Shown here: piece after piece, positions 31,723-41,413 of the stretch
Layout: the number at the start of each line of letters is the position of its first letter
Numbering within the stretch: position 1 is the stretch's first letter
NCBI GenBank assembly: GCA_902702965.1
Contig: CACRXP010000870.1
Location: 111,960-175,959 of the forward strand
DNA: 64,000 nt
Direction of reading: 5' to 3'
Source: Spirometra erinaceieuropaei
Taxonomy: Eukaryota; Platyhelminthes; Cestoda; Diphyllobothriidea; Diphyllobothriidae
Notes under the pieces: model-generated
Database searches by the model: none
What the model saw: only the letters and a program-made list of their open reading frames with translations
Told to the model about the DNA's origin: nothing
Made by a program: the position numbers and the translations under genes

Positions 31723-33437
31723 ATGATGTACACAACTATGCAGAGTTTATTCAACAAATTGGATGAAATAAAACTCACTGTGGCCCATTTCAAACCTGAC
31801 TTGTTTGCTTTAACAGAAACATGGTTAAATGCGCAGATAGAAGACTCGGAAGTTATGCTTGATGGTTTCCAGATTCGCCGAATGGACCGAAACGAACGAA
31901 AGGGTGGGGGGATTGCGATATTTATACGAAATGACATCGACTACGTCAGGGTTGAGTCTTCCCATTTTCGGCACATTGATTGTGAAATACTCAATTTTTG
32001 CTTGAAGGTGCCAAACCGTCCAAGCCTCCATATGGCCCTGGTTTACAGACCGCCAAGCCAGCGGACGGATGCGGACGATGCACTTATCACCGAAATAAAA
32101 GAAATTTGTCAAAGCAAACACATAATGCTTCTTGGTGACTTCAACTGTCCAGACATAGAGTGGGATTTGATGCATTGCACGCGATCAGAAAACTCCTTCG
32201 AACAGAAATTTATGCAATTGATCGTAAATGAATTCCTTACCCAACATGTTAAAGTGGACACTCGATTAAGAGTTGGACAGCAGTCCAGTTGTTTGGACCT
32301 CATTATCACTAGGGATGATATTTGCATTCTCGGATTTGAATCGCACACGCCCCTTGGCCGAAGTGACCACTGCGTTCTTGGTTGGGAGTATAGTCATTTT
32401 TCTGTTCCCGAAATTCGAGGTGCTGAGGAAAGAAATGTATGGAAAGGGAAATATACCCGAATGAAAAACCTGTTACAGAAAGTGAACTGGAATACAGCAC
32501 AAGGACCTGACGCAGAAAGCGATTGGCTCTTCTTCAAGAACATAATGCAAAACTTGGTAGAGAACTGTTGCCCACTGAAGAGGAAGCTGCGCACTTCCCG
32601 ACCACAGTGAGTGACGTCAGAAATAAAGAAGAACTTTAAATTGAAAAGGAGACTTTGGAAAAATTATGCCAGATGTCAGCAACCAGAGCATTTCGCTGAC
32701 TTCATAAAACAGTGGAATGTATGTCGGAATCTGTTGAGGAGGGAACGGGCACAATTTGAGTTAAAACTTCTAAAAATATCCCGCAAAATTCAAAAAATTC
32801 TTTGGATACGTGAATAAGGCAAAACGCAACCGGGCTGCATTCCCTGCCTAAAAGATCGCCAGGGAAATACGTTGTCCGACAACTCAGATAAGACAAATCT
32901 ATTGTCCGACTTCTTCACGTCTGTGTATACCGAGGAGCCGGCCTTTGATGAAGGAGTTTACCCCCAATTGTCAAATCGAACAATTCAATTATCACGGTGG
33001 ACTTTACAACAGACACGGTAAGGACAACTTTCAGTCAACTACAGCCCACTAAATCCCCTGGTCCGGACGGCGTGTTCGCAAAAGTCCTGAATGAACTCCA
33101 AGACCAACTGGCCTCTCTGTTATCCAGGATCTTCAGAACTTCGACGGAGACCGGGGCTTTGCCTACCGACTGGAAGAAAGCAAATATAAGCCTAATATAT
33201 AAAGGTGGCGAGAGAACAGCCCCAAATAATTTCAGACCAGTGAGTCTCACAAGCATCTGTTGCAAGTTGATGGAAAAAGTTATAAAAACGGAGCTGATGC
33301 GACACCACGAAGAAAACAACTTGCTCAGTTTGCATCAGCCTGTCTCACTAACCTGCTAGTATCCATGAAGACCTGGAAGACATCAATCGACATGGGCATA
33401 TCAGTCGATGCCGTGTACTTTGACTTCAAAAAGGCTT
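31723..33437 (+). pseudogene. LINE 3 ORF2 part 1: endonuclease and RT to the KKAF motif
   Basis: An open frame to 32610 carries MQSLFNKLDEIKL, LTETWLN, RKGGGIAIFI, YRPPSQRTD, LGDFNCPDIEWD, CLDLIIT and RSDHCVLGWEY. The RT begins near 32997 with SPGPDGVFAKVLNEL and NNFRPVSLTSICCKLMEKVI. The frame shifts near 33300 and ends at VDAVYFDFKKAF, cut at 33437 where a minus-strand CR1 tail begins. The RT resumes at 38547. Confidence 0.8.
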
Positions 33438-35480
33438 TTATGTATGTATGTATATTGAAGGGTTACAGGCAGAGCCCTTGATGACCCTATTTATGTACAG
33501 TGCTTTCGCAGATTCATACTCAAAAATAAAATAAAATTACAGGCATTGAAAATGTGGCTGGGTCACAGTTCAATCGTAATCATAAGGTAGTGCATGGGGT
33601 CACTGTAAATTAGTGCGGAAGATTGTATATGACAGATTTTACAAAACTGGCTGTGCTGTACAAGCCGCTTTCTGTCGAAAACTAGACGAGCAAGTTTTCT
33701 TTTAAACACACAAACTGTGTCAGCCGTCACCATGTCGCTTGGAAGCGAGTTCCACGGCCTGACAACCCGCTGGCTGAATGAAAATTTTCGTCGGTCTAAA
33801 CGCGTGCGCTCATTCCCGACTTTGTATGCATGGCCGCGTAGTTGGTTTGTACGGGCGAACTCAAAGAAGTCCTCTGCTCTTAATGAGCAACCCTGGCCGC
33901 GAACAATCCGGAACGTCCAGAGTAGACTGCAGTTTATTTGTCTATAAGAAAGAGGGAATAGGCCAAGCAAATTCAGCCTCTCCTGATAAGACAAATTCTT
34001 TAGACCGTCGACCATCTTTGTCGCTCTGCGTTGCACATGTTCGAGTAAGTTGATATCCTTCCTCATCCATGGTGAGACTGCTGGCATTCCATACTCTAGA
34101 TGAGGTCTTACAAAGACACCAAAGAGTCTTTCGTAAAGTTCGGGAGGAAATATTTTAAATGCACGTCTGATCCAGTGTAGAGTACTAGTTGCCTTCTGGA
34201 CCATCTTTCTACAGTGTTCTGATGGCGATAGATTTGTGGTCGTCCATACACCCAGATCTCTGTGTCTTTTTACAGTTTCTAACCTCATCCCGTCAATATA
34301 GTACTGGTGTTTGGGAGAGGGATTGCGGCCGGTGTTCAGGTGCAAAACCACGCATTTGGACACGTTAAACTTCAAAAGCCATCTGTTCGACCAAGCACAC
34401 AGTTTGTTGATGTTCGACTGCAACTTCTCTGCGTCATCATCGCATTTGACTTCACTCCATATTTTTATGTCATCCGCGAACATGAGAGCCTCGCAATTCA
34501 CTTCGCTGATGCATTCATTAACATAAATCAGGAAGAGTACTGGGCCTAAGACAGAACCCTGTGGGACACCACTTTCCACCTTTACCCATTCCGAGGTAGA
34601 ATTACTAACGACGACTCTTTGTAGTCTGGAGGACAGAAAACTCCTGATCCACTTAAACATTCTCCCTTGAATCCCTACATCCCAGATCTTTTGTAAAAGA
34701 AGCCTGTGTGGGACACTGTCAAAGGCCTTCTTCAAGTCAAAAAATATGACATCTACTGGAAAACCCTTATCGGTAGCTCGTGTCCATTTCTCGTGCGAGT
34801 AAAGAACACTCGTTAGGCAGGAGCGCCCTGGACGAAAGCCGTGCTGGGCATCGCACAATATTTTGTTCTGTTCCAGGTATTTCATCAAGTGTCTTTTGAT
34901 AATGCGTTCCATTATTTTACACGCGATGCAAGTAAGACTGACAGGACGATAATTTCCGCAGTCAAGTCTTGAGCCTCCTTTATGGATCGGAGTAATGAGT
35001 GCGCACTTCCATTCTTCCGGGAGCTCGCCGTCTTCAAATGACTTTTGAAATATTGCGGATAAGGGTTTGCACAGTTCATTAGCAAGTTCTCGAATTGCTA
35101 GGGCAGGAATTCTATCTGGGCCAGGCGATTTGGCAGGTTTCAGTCGGAGTAGCTCGGCCCTAACAATGGTAGATGAAAAGAGTGGTTCCTCGGTTAGGGA
35201 GGGTAGGGAGGGGATAGGATGGGGAAGGGTACTGGGAGGAGAGGTTGGTTGGCGAATGGATGGATGGGCAAATATAGCACTAGGTTCTCGGGTGAAGACG
35301 GACTGAAAGAAGTCGGAAAGGAGGGACGCTTTAACCTGGTCATCAATCTCCACTTTTCCATCTGCAGACCTGAGGGCAGGGATGAGCTCCTGAGTCCTTT
35401 TGGTACTTCGTATATAACCATATAGAATTTTCGGGTGCTCCAACGAATTTCGGAGGATGTTTAGTTCAAACTTCTTTCGC
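33438..35480 (-). mobile_element. LINE 4 (CR1-type), 5'-incomplete copy a
   Basis: The element runs 35480 to 33438 on the minus strand, with a 3' tail of CATA units (TATGTATGTATGTATATTG on the plus strand). It includes the RT and C-terminal regions. Its 5' end abuts the start of LINE A copy 2 at about 35485, so the endonuclease is missing. The last 390 bases are repeated nearly identically at 38157-38546. Confidence 0.85.
33563..35443 (-). CDS. LINE 4 reverse transcriptase, 626-codon open frame
   Basis: An uninterrupted frame on the minus strand. Motifs in order: SPGPDRIPALAIRELANELC, NYRPVSLTCIACKIMERIIK, AQHGFRPGRSCLTS, FFDLKKAFDSVPHRLLLQKI, VESGVPQGSVLGPVLFLIYV, and FADDIKIW with catalytic FADD at residues 322-325 (34480-34469). 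Then DLGVWTTTNLSPSEHC, FVRPHLEYGMPAVSPW, RRATKMVDGLKNLSYQERLN and FSFSQRVVRPWNSLPSDMV. All catalytic residues are present. It lacks the upstream endonuclease, and sequence beyond its 5' limit is unrelated, so this copy itself is probably immobile. The lack of stops marks it as the youngest LINE in the window. Confidence 0.85.
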   Translation of the reverse strand: MEHPKILYGYIRSTKRTQELIPALRSADGKVEIDDQVKASLLSDFFQSVFTREPSAIFAHPSIRQPTSPPSTLPHPIPSLPSLTEEPLFSSTIVRAELLRLKPAKSPGPDRIPALAIRELANELCKPLSAIFQKSFEDGELPEEWKCALITPIHKGGSRLDCGNYRPVSLTCIACKIMERIIKRHLMKYLEQNKILCDAQHGFRPGRSCLTSVLYSHEKWTRATDKGFPVDVIFFDLKKAFDSVPHRLLLQKIWDVGIQGRMFKWIRSFLSSRLQRVVVSNSTSEWVKVESGVPQGSVLGPVLFLIYVNECISEVNCEALMFADDIKIWSEVKCDDDAEKLQSNINKLCAWSNRWLLKFNVSKCVVLHLNTGRNPSPKHQYYIDGMRLETVKRHRDLGVWTTTNLSPSEHCRKMVQKATSTLHWIRRAFKIFPPELYERLFGVFVRPHLEYGMPAVSPWMRKDINLLEHVQRRATKMVDGLKNLSYQERLNLLGLFPLSYRQINCSLLWTFRIVRGQGCSLRAEDFFEFARTNQLRGHAYKVGNERTRLDRRKFSFSQRVVRPWNSLPSDMVTADTVCVFKRKLARLVFDRKRLVQHSQFCKICHIQSSALIYSDPMHYLMITIEL

Positions 35481-35489
35481 AGCTTTGAG

Positions 35490-37830
35490 GCCTAAGCATG
35501 TGTCTAAGTCAAAGGCAAATCCAATTGCCGTCTCAGCCACTCGGACACCCAATAAATCCAGCACCAGTATAAAATGTTTTCCTCCACAATCGGCGAACAG
35601 TGCCTCAAATACCCCGACTCAAAACGTAGCGGGTTCGCAACTGCCCCCCAGCCCTCTTATCAAGGCAGTTAGGCTGAATATGCCGATTTTCCCACCGTTT
35701 AATAGACCTCTTGTTCCAATGGAAACAATGCGTCCCCCACCCCCTAACTTGTTTCCTCCACGGCCGTTTTACCAATTTATTCCTCATGATAATGTCCATA
35801 CTGAATCAGTTAATTCATCCGATCCTCGGATTTGACCCGGCGGGAATACGTTGCAGTATCTGCCCCACGGATTTCCAGCTGAAAATAAGTTAGCTAACAA
35901 TAGTTATCAGTTTACCTGCCCGTCATTCCCTCCCCCAAGTCCTCCCCTTTTTTATCCACGTCAGAATTTTTTGATGCTACAAAATTTTTTGCAGAACCGG
36001 ATGGTTGCATCCGGACCGTTTGCTCCCTGGGCAGCCGAGAACTGGACGATGTTGCCCACCTCCCTCAAAAACTAACAGCCTTTCCCTTCAAACTTTTTGT
36101 TTTAAATGCCAGATCCTTGCTTAATAAGATGCCTTTGCTTCAGACTCAGGTGTTCGTCCATTGTCCTGATATTGTTTTAGTAACTGAGACGTGGGCATCA
36201 GCCTCAGTAGCTGACTCCGAACTCTCTCTTCTAGGCTACAATTGCATTCGAAATGATCGCCAAGATAGCCGTGGTGGGGGCAGCTGCGTCTACGTTAAGC
36301 AAACACTTACATTTTTGCCGCGTGACCTCCGGCACTTTTCCGCAGTAGAAGGCAGCTGCTGGCTCCAGGTTGCACTAAAATATAAGTTCTCCTTACTCGT
36401 TGGCTGCGTCTATCGCCCTCCCAACGCCAATGACAATTTTGATCGCTTACTCTCACAGGCATTTCATGCTGCGGCCGACTTAAGCCTTAAGTATTAACTG
36501 GTTGCGGGTGACTTTAATCTCCCTGAAGTCCGCTGGTCTCCGCCTTCAGGCCCCAGAAAGTTCGATGACTTTCTTGAGGCTGTGGATGTTGGGATGTGGA
36601 ATCAGGTTGTCGATTTTCCCACCCGAGGCTCAAGTATACTTGACTTAATTTTCTGTAGAGGCTGCTTGCCATCGTCAGTGTCATCCCTAGGCCCACTCGG
36701 GGGCTCAGACCATGACATAGTTGTCTAAAAATTGGAATTCGAGGCTGACAAAACGTTGTCCGCAAAGTACACGTTTTTCCGTGATTTCCGATAAACTCGC
36801 TGAACCGAATTATTAACACACCTTAATTTCCACGACTGGACTGGTTTCTTCCTTAGTTCGGATGTAANNNNNNNNNNNNNNNNNNNNNNNNNNNNNNNNN
36901 NNNNNNNNNNNNNNNNNNNNNNNNNNNNNNNNNNNNNNNNNNNNNNNNNNNNNNNNNNNNNNNNNNNNNNNNNNNNNNNNNNNNNNNNNNNNNNNNNNNN
37001 NNNNNNNNNNNNNNNNNNNNNNNNNNNNNNNNNNNNNNNNNNNNNNNNNNNNNNNNNNNNNNNNNNNNNNNNNNNNNNNNNNNNNNNNNNNNNNNNNNNN
37101 NNNNNNNNNNNNNNNNNNNNNNNNNNNNNNNNNNNNNNNNNNNACCAAGAACGTTGCCGACTTACAGGCCTCGATCCTTTATGATTCCGTAGATTACAAA
37201 AGGGACTATTTTTGCTATTTAAACTCTTATATAATCACACATTTAACCCGCTCACCTCTCTAAGACATCATATCCACCCACGACGTAACAGTCACCGTGA
37301 GGTCTTTTTATTTCTGCCTCTGGCACGTAATGTTAAATATCGTCGGTTCTTTTCTGTAAATGCAATTGCTATTTGGAATAAATTACGCAGGAGTGTGAAA
37401 ACTCTGCAAAATTATCCTTTATTTAAGAGAACGATTGCTCGATTTTTGCATTCAGAAAAGCTCCCACAAATTTTGGGTGTTGAATCTACTGATCGACTGT
37501 ACCGTAGCGATGGCGTTTGTGGTCTCTGAACACTGTGGCCGGTCTCACCAGCTGTTCCTCAACGCCTCTACTTTGACTATCCCCAACTTCATGAAAGGAA
37601 TTTGACGTCCGATAATCTCCGATACCGTGCACCCTCCCCCCTTCTTGGCGGTCGATATTCTACCACCGCCGACAGTTTTTTTTTCTCCTGAGCCCTCCAA
37701 ACCACAAAAACCACCATCAACTATATTTTTATGCCTTAAGCTCAGGAGTTTTTTTTCACTGCTGGTCGGATTTGTGTTTAATCGCTTCCCTTGACAATGC
37801 CTGTAAACTGGCATTAAATTAAAAATTTAT
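35490..37830 (+). mobile_element. LINE A copy 2, interrupted by an assembly gap
   Basis: Matches copy 1 from the proline-rich region (FPPFNRPLVPMETMRPPP, 35680-35750) through the endonuclease (VTETWASASVADSELSLLGY, RGGGSCVYVKQ, YRPPNANDNFDRLLSQAFH, FPTRGSSILDLIFC). It enters an N run at 36868-37143 and resumes in the C-terminal part (HPRRNSHREVFLFLPLARNV) to the 3' end GACAATGCCTGTAAACTGGC near 37795. The RT domain is hidden in the gap. The N-terminal frame (MRPKHVSKSKANPIAVSATR, from 35485) extends further 5' than copy 1. Confidence 0.85.
36868..37143. other. Assembly gap, 276 Ns
   Basis: The bases on either side correspond to about 21476 and 23143 in LINE A copy 1, which are about 1.67 kb apart. 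If copy 2 is collinear, roughly 1.4 kb more sequence is missing than the N run indicates. Confidence 0.9.
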
Positions 37831-37834
37831 TTAT

Positions 37835-38143
37835 TTGTAACGCTTAGCAGTTCCACATCCCGTACCGATCTATTTACATCAGCCATAGCGCTTAGCTTGC
37901 AAGTGACATAAATTATGACTCCTCCTCCTCGGCTTAGTCTATCTCTCCTGAATTGCTGATATCCTCTAAGTGATATTTCTGAATCTGCGTATCTTCATTA
38001 AGCCACGTTTCTGTGAATGCCATAATGTCTGGCTTAATTTCATCAACTAAGTCTCTTAGTTCGTCTAGTTTGTTGAAGAGGCTTTGCACATTTGCAGATA
38101 TAACCTTCAATGACTGATTCGTTGGAGAGGCCCAGTCTTCCAC
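37835..38143 (-). mobile_element. CR1-type LINE endonuclease N-terminal fragment
   Basis: The minus strand reads VISANVQSLFNKLDELRDLV, DIMAFTETWLN and, after one frameshift near 37950, RDRLSRGGGVIIYVTCKL. This is the start of an apurinic-type endonuclease. It may be the missing 5' part of LINE 4, since orientation agrees, but about 250 codons are absent between the two. Confidence 0.65.
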
Positions 38144-38156
38144 ACAGACGACTTAT

Positions 38157-38546
38157 ATGTATGTATGTATGTATATTGAAGGGTTACAGGCAGAGCCCTT
38201 GATGACCCTATTTATGTACAGTGCTTTCGCAGATTCATACTCAAAAATAAAATAAAATTACAGGCATTGAAAATGTGGCTGGGTCACAGTTCAATCGTAA
38301 TCATAAGGTAGTGCATGGGGTCACTGTAAATTAGTGCGGAAGATTGTATATGACAGATTTTACAAAACTGGCTGTGCATAGTCATGCTGTACAAGCCGCT
38401 TTCTGTCGAAAACTAGACGAGCAAGTTTTCTTTTAAACACACAAACTGTGTCAGCCGTCACCATGTCGCTTGGAAGCGAGTTCCACGGCCTGACAACCCG
38501 CTGGCTGAATGAAAATTTTCATCGGTGTAAACGCGTGCGTCAAGTG
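38157..38546 (-). mobile_element. LINE 4, 5'-truncated copy b
   Basis: 390 bp almost identical to 33438-33826, including the CATA tail. Differences I can see: a 10 bp insertion (CATAGTCATG near 38377), a two-unit longer tail and two substitutions near the 5' truncation. It directly abuts resumed LINE 3 RT sequence at 38547. Confidence 0.85.
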
Positions 38547-39520
38547 GGTGTGAATGGAAATTTGCTGAAATGGCTGGCTGATTTTCTCACGAGCAGATCT
38601 CAGCGTGTGTGTATCGGAAACGCTAAATCGGAATGGGCATCCGTGCACAGTGGCGTTCCGCAGGGAAACGTTCTGGATCCAATTCTGTTCTTAATATATG
38701 TGAACGACTGCCTGGACTGTCTGAACTGCGAGCGCGTAATGTTTGCTAACGATCTCAAATTGTGGAAATTAATAGAGAGGCCGGAAGACTCTGTACAGTT
38801 ACAAGACAATTTGAATCACTTTCAAAAATGGTCTGATGAGTGGTGTCTTAGTTCAGTCGTAACAAATGACAACTTATCCGATTACGTTCGAGCAACAGGA
38901 GGCCGTTGAGATTTGAATCTCAGTACTTAACAGGAGGTCACCAACTCGACTCAGTCAACGGGTTCAGAGACCTCGGTGTGTGAAAGACGTCAGCTATCAA
39001 ACCATCGTCTCACTGCGCCAAGGTATCAAAGAAAGCTATGGGTATTCTAGGAGCGATTAGAAGATCCTTCATCAATTTTGACGAAGAACATTTCGGCCGA
39101 GTATTCGGAGCATACGTTCGACCAATGTTGAAGTATTGTGTCCAGTCATGGTGTCCCTGGAAGAAACAAGATTACATCCTACTGGAGGACATAGAACGAA
39201 GAGTGACCAAGCTAGTCGGCGGATTAAGTAGCTTACCTTATGAGAGACGGCTGGAAAAGCAAAAAATATTTTCTCTCTCTTATCGACAATACGGTTTGAC
39301 GAGCTATTCGAACTTGCGCGGACGACAAATCTTCGAGAGCACCAATACAAATTGAAGACGAAATATGCCAAACTCGAATTGCGGGCCAAATTCTACTCCC
39401 ACGGGCTGGTTGAGGGATGGAACAAATTGCCGAACTCCGTTGTCGTAGCGGAAAACTCTCAGACCTTCCAAGGATGACTAGATACATTTATGCTTGATGG
39501 TGAAGCATTTACATGATATC
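38547..39520 (+). pseudogene. LINE 3 ORF2 part 2: RT palm to C-terminus
   Basis: Resumes with RQVGVNGNLLKWLADFLTSR, VHSGVPQGNVLDPILF and FANDLKLW (38742-38753; the first catalytic aspartate is Asn), then YVRPMLKYCVQSWCPW, RRVTKLVGGLSSLPYERRLE and a degraded C-terminus to about 39510. About 12 codons between the KKAF motif at 33437 and this point are missing from both sides. Confidence 0.75.
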
Positions 39521-39629
39521 AATGACTGCCATAACTGCTGTGCAAATACCTGCATGTTTTTTCATACGTTTATCTGGAAATAGGGCTTTCCAAGGCTCTG
39601 TCTCTATCCCTCATATATACCGAATTATT

Positions 39630-40318
39630 TTGAAATCAAGCGTCCGTTTATGGGCTTTGACAAATATGCTTTCTCAAAGACATTCGGATCAGTCGTCCGG
39701 CTGCATTTGAAGTACGGCATGCAAGCCTAGAGACCGTGGGCGGTGGAGGATCAAAACTGCCTCGGAAGAGTTCAGAGGAGAGCCACGAAGACGGCTAGGG
39801 GTCAAAGCTCCTTTCCTTACGCAACTCGCCTAGTAAATCTGAACCTCTTTCCTTTTAGTTACAGGCAACTTCGCGAGAATGTCTTGCAAGCATTCCGCAT
39901 CGTAAAGGGGTTGGATTGCAGACTGGCCTTCGAGGACTACTTGAATTGTCTACAACGTCCAATCTCCGAGGTCACCCGTTAATTGTGGTACTCAGCAGGC
40001 AAATCTGGATGTGCAGAAGATCTCCTTCTCTGTTCGAGTCGTCAAACCATGGAATGCCCTTCTCGCGGATGTTGTGATATCATCATCTATACAAAGTTTT
40101 AAAAAGAATCTTGACATATTTATGTTCCGAAATGACCAAGAGTGCTGAGAAGTAGAGCTCACTCCCCTGTAACTCGTTTCCCTTTTGCCCTACCATTATG
40201 AGCTTGCTTGAACGATTTTAGCCCAGAACATTTATCTGTATAGCACACATTTTTGCGTTGTAAATAGGGAACTCAAAAGGCATACGCCTATTTCCCTCAA
40301 TAAACTGAACTGTACTTA
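39630..40318 (+). mobile_element. 5'-truncated CR1 copy, LINE 2 family
   Basis: IKRPFMGFDKYAFSKTFGSV, RRATKTARGQSSFPYATRLV and NLFPFSYRQLRENVLQAFRI match the LINE 2 RT C-terminus. The 3' end, TATTTCCCTCAATAAACTGA, is the same as that of LINE 2. It has several stops. Its end lies 74 bp before the PRKDC start codon. Confidence 0.8.
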
Positions 40319-40391
40319 AAAGGGGTGCACCACTTTCCGCATGATCCGAACGAAATAAACAGCAGTTCAAGGTTGCGCATTGTTTTCAAAA

Positions 40392-41413
40392 ATGGTGTCT
40401 GAGGATGTTGATGCCCTAATTTTTTACTATCAGCAGGGCCGCTATATAGAGGCGGCGGATTTATTAAGAGATTTGGAGTGCAAGATCATTCAGCAATCGA
40501 AAAACATTGGTTTGATTCTTTTGACGCCCTAGTTAGTCTTTCCAGACAATTTTCTCAATGAAATTCTCCGGGGCGAGCTCATTAAAAATGAGATGAACAA
40601 CCCGCATTCTGGAGCTGACGTAATTTTCCTATTCATTTGTTACCGAGTCTCTAGGCTGATAAATTTTGGACGGATTTTATTAGTCTGTTAATCAAACTCT
40701 TCTTGACATTTCCAGATGCCGGCATGACTTTTGGAGCGCAGTGCATAGTAAACCTTTTTTCTTTCGCATCGTGATCATTTTGCAGCAAATTTCCTTTTCG
40801 GGATATTTTTGCTCGAAGTCGGCACGGCTAAAAGACGCGTGGCTTCGATTATTCAGAAAAGTAACTTTCTGCATTTCTATCTACAAGATATAGAGCGTAA
40901 AATATGCACTAGAATGCAATACTACCTTACTCGATGTGCAGTATGGATCTCAGCTCTTTGAACAGCTGTCGGTGAGGCAACCGCAGACGAGTGAGACCCA
41001 TTCTTCCATTTTTACGTTTAGTTTATGCCGCTATTTTTCTTGCATTGGGCAAGCTAATCTGTTACCACCAAGAGACACGGGAAAAATTTCATGACCGATT
41101 TCTAAAGTATCTTAAGAAGAATCTTCTGACTAAGGCAAGCCATTGAGTTAAGTAACAATTGTAGCTGACAGAATCCTCAAAAAAGTCAGAATTTACTGTG
41201 CTTGCCGCAACATTTCGCACAGTTTCCATGATATTGCCGATCGAAAAAGACATTTCAAATTCTGACAACGCGAAGACATTTTATGAGTGCGCGGTGCGAA
41301 TTCTCAATGCTGACCTGGATGAAATACAACAGTATGGTATTATCAGAAGCGTCTGTCGTTTCTTCGATCGCTGTTCTTCATATTTGGATGAGTATGTTCT
41401 GGAAAACTGTTAC
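40392..41413 (+). CDS. PRKDC: PRKDC exons 1-8, micro-intron cluster
   Basis: Eight exons are separated by introns of 36, 35, 33, 38, 33, 31, 30 and then 60 nt (intron 8 is 41414-41473). All are GT-AG except intron 7 (41135-41164), which is GC-AG. Start MVSEDVDALIFYYQQGRYIE. Exons 6-8 show LFEQLSVRQPQT, IYAAIFLALGKLICYHQE, REKFHDRFLKYLKKN and EFTVLAATFRTVSMIL, which follow the vertebrate order (LFSKFYGEL, VYELLGLLGEV, LFRAFLGELK, LPVLAGCLKGLSSLL). Exon 8 ends in RFFDRCSSYLDEYVLENCY. Confidence 0.7.

Noticed and set aside
40620..40715. Reading straight through from exon 2 to exon 4 with one intron
   Set aside because: It meets a stop (TGA in phase 0). Inserting the 28 nt exon 3 with 35 and 33 nt introns restores the frame.
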